From Marinosulfonomonas sp. (lineage in GTDB: Bacteria; Pseudomonadota; Alphaproteobacteria; Rhodobacterales; Rhodobacteraceae): a stretch of 7,269 nucleotides of DNA. The stretch covers positions 71,134-78,402 of the forward strand of contig NVTR01000003.1 of assembly GCA_002732955.1 (NCBI GenBank), read 5' to 3'. The notes under the pieces were generated by a model, which saw only the letters and a list, made by a program, of their open reading frames with translations, had not been told where the DNA came from and did not search any database. The position numbers were made by a program, and so were the translations under genes. Positions 5,832 through 7,269 of this stretch are shown here, piece by piece. Each line of letters starts with the position of its first letter. Position 1 is the first letter of the stretch.

Positions 5832-6883
5832 TGTTTTTCACCTCTGATAACAGCTCCCCCACCCACCCCAAGGTGTTGGAAGCAGTCGTGCGCGCAAATG
5901 AGGGCTACGCCATGCCCTACGGCGTCGACCCGATCATGGATGAGGTGCGCGCGCAGATCCGCGACATCTTTGAAGCACCCGATGCGGCTGTTTATCTGGT
6001 TGCCACCGGCACGACAGCGAACGTGCTGTCGCTAGCCAGCTATGTACAGCCCTGGCAGACGATTTATTGCCACAGTGCCTCGCATATCCAGATGGACGAA
6101 TGCGGCGCGCCGGAATTTTATACGGGCGGTGCCAAGCTGGTTCTGCTGGATGGAGATGACGCCAAATTCAGCGCCGAGACTTTGAAAGCAGCCATCGAAA
6201 CCACGCCGCAGGGCTTTGTGCATTCGGTGCAACGTGGTGCTGTGTCGATCACTAATGCCTCCGAAGCCGGGGCAATTTATGCGCCAGAAGAGGTCCGCGC
6301 AATTTCCAACGTCGCCAAAGCCCACAACCTACCCGTCCACATGGATGGCGCGCGCTTTGCCAACGCATTGGTGGCTGCGGGGTGCACGCCGGCTGAAATG
6401 ACATGGAAGGCTGGCGTTGATGTGTTGTCATTTGGTGGCACCAAGAATGGGCTGATGGGAGTTGAGGCGGTGGTCCTGTTCGACCCGGACAAAGCCTGGG
6501 AATTTGAGCTGCGCCGCAAACGGGGTGGGCATTTGTTTTCCAAACACCGCTATTTGTCTGCGCAAATGCAGGCCTATCTTACCGATGGCCTGTGGCTGGA
6601 AATGGCCAAATCTGCCAACCATGCCGCCACCCGGCTTAGTCAGGGTATAACCGCTATTCCCAGCGCCTCATTGATGCACCCGACACAGGCGAACGCCGTA
6701 TTTGCCAGTTGGCCGCGGGTTGGTCACAGGCAGGTACGTGACGCCGGGTCCGCTTATTATTTCTGGCCCCATGATTGTTCACTGGATGGGCCGGATGATG
6801 AATTTCTTTCAGCAAGGCTGGTTTGTAGCTGGTCCACAACGGATAAAGATGTGGATCAGTTTCTTGGGTTGATTCAAACCTAA
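5831..6883 (+). CDS. ltaE: Low-specificity L-threonine aldolase (PLP-dependent, beta-eliminating lyase family)
   Basis: Fold-type I PLP enzyme that cleaves L-threonine or L-allo-threonine to glycine and acetaldehyde; some relatives act on other beta-hydroxy amino acids. At 350 residues it is full length. Visible features are the N-terminal FTSDNSSPTHPKVLEA, the phosphate-binding turn TGTTANVLSL (59-68), His85 five residues before Glu90 (the PLP-stacking HxxxxE pattern), the cofactor-nitrogen aspartate Asp172 in HMDGARFANAL, and the Schiff-base Lys205 in SFGGTKNGLMG. The C-terminal domain starts around RRKRGGHLFSKHRYLSAQ. The ATG overlaps the ycgN-like stop by one base, with GAGGA at 5817-5821 as a well-spaced ribosome binding site, indicating translational coupling. 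It ends the operon, and its TAA overlaps the convergent hydrolase stop. Threonine is the usual assignment but the natural substrate cannot be read from the sequence. Confidence 0.92.
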   Translation: MFFTSDNSSPTHPKVLEAVVRANEGYAMPYGVDPIMDEVRAQIRDIFEAPDAAVYLVATGTTANVLSLASYVQPWQTIYCHSASHIQMDECGAPEFYTGGAKLVLLDGDDAKFSAETLKAAIETTPQGFVHSVQRGAVSITNASEAGAIYAPEEVRAISNVAKAHNLPVHMDGARFANALVAAGCTPAEMTWKAGVDVLSFGGTKNGLMGVEAVVLFDPDKAWEFELRRKRGGHLFSKHRYLSAQMQAYLTDGLWLEMAKSANHAATRLSQGITAIPSASLMHPTQANAVFASWPRVGHRQVRDAGSAYYFWPHDCSLDGPDDEFLSARLVCSWSTTDKDVDQFLGLIQT

Positions 6884-7269
6884 CCGGCTGGAATATCAAT
6901 CCAAAATTCGCGTATCTCTGCCGCTACCTGTATCGGGTGGGTAATCGGCAGCATATGGTGGGCGTCAGCAATCGTGATGCATTTCGCCTGTGGCAAACGC
7001 GCCAGAAAACGCTTCTGGATCGCAGCAATGACCGGTGGAGATTTCTCTCCATCCATCAGCAACACCGGCATAACCAACTGCTCCAGCCGCCCCGGCGCTA
7101 AAACCCCCGCCGGATCGTCGTATATCGCCCCTGCATGGGCGGAAATCAGATCAATACGCTTGATCGCCGAGGCCCGCTGCTTTTCGCTCTGCTGCTCCCA
7201 CGGGGTGCCATCCCCCCATATCCGGGAAAATTCCCGCGTTGCAGTCTCTTTGTCCCCTGCCTCCATAGC
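6880..7269 (-). CDS. Alpha/beta hydrolase, C-terminal part (runs off the window)
   Basis: The visible 129 residues are the C-terminal part of an alpha/beta-fold hydrolase read from the window edge. A cap-like helical stretch (TREFSRIWGDGTPWEQQSEK) is followed by a strand ending in an acid, VMPVLLMDGEKSP, which supplies the likely catalytic Asp, and by ITIADAHHMLPITHP, which supplies the catalytic His. The nucleophile elbow (G-x-S-x-G) and oxyanion residues lie beyond position 7269. An in-frame ATG at 7264-7266 is almost certainly an internal methionine, because the fold would be incomplete if translation began there. The TAG stop overlaps the ltaE stop by four bases, so the two convergent genes have no spacer. 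Substrate cannot be judged; related proteins range from esterases to C-C bond hydrolases. Confidence 0.8.
   Translation of the reverse strand, partial: AMEAGDKETATREFSRIWGDGTPWEQQSEKQRASAIKRIDLISAHAGAIYDDPAGVLAPGRLEQLVMPVLLMDGEKSPPVIAAIQKRFLARLPQAKCITIADAHHMLPITHPIQVAAEIREFWIDIPAG

Noticed and set aside
1..7269. Mobile elements, defence islands, CRISPR, tRNA or rRNA genes
   Set aside because: No transposase, integrase, long inverted or direct repeats, spacer arrays or RNA gene signatures were seen; gene content is housekeeping in character with short gaps.

Overview
The window looks like a stretch of ordinary chromosome from an alphaproteobacterium, most likely of the Rhodobacterales/Roseobacter group. 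This is inferred from protein content: a HAD-IIA hydrolase of the TIGR01459 type, a MaoC dehydratase, RibF, a YcgN cysteine-cluster protein and a DUF2161 nuclease-like protein together are typical of that group. It rests on recognition of families, not on a database search. No rRNA, tRNA, CRISPR array, insertion sequence, phage gene or integration site is visible.

Layout. (1) 7-1186: a TetR-family repressor on the minus strand diverges from a MAPEG (microsomal glutathione transferase-like) membrane protein on the plus strand. A perfect 6-1-6 palindrome lies between them and is the obvious repressor operator. (2) 1220-1891: a minus-strand DUF2161 protein with a PD-(D/E)XK nuclease-like core, convergent with the MAPEG gene. 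(3) 1982-2899: a plus-strand family II manganese-dependent inorganic pyrophosphatase behind a good sigma-70-like promoter, followed after 39 bases by a HAD-IIA hydrolase (2939-3814). (4) A 134-base gap holds a weak terminator, a candidate promoter and three TRCCGAA repeats spaced about one helical turn apart. (5) 3949-6883: a tight plus-strand operon, MaoC dehydratase - ribF - ycgN-like - L-threonine aldolase, with gaps of 26 and 3 bases and then a 1-base overlap. (6) 6880-7269: the C-terminal part of an alpha/beta hydrolase on the minus strand. Its stop overlaps the aldolase stop by four bases and it runs off the window.

How the genes may work together. RibF makes FMN and FAD and releases pyrophosphate, which the upstream pyrophosphatase could remove. 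The HAD-IIA hydrolase next to it is a phosphatase-type protein of unknown substrate whose second motif I aspartate is replaced by tryptophan. The YcgN-like protein and the PLP-dependent aldolase are translationally linked. The TetR/MAPEG pair reads as a small self-contained detoxification or lipophile-response module.

No clearly new multi-gene system is visible. The items most worth a second look are the repeat-bearing promoter before maoC, the competing hairpins over the ribF ribosome binding site, and the uncharacterised HAD-IIA, YcgN-like and DUF2161 proteins.
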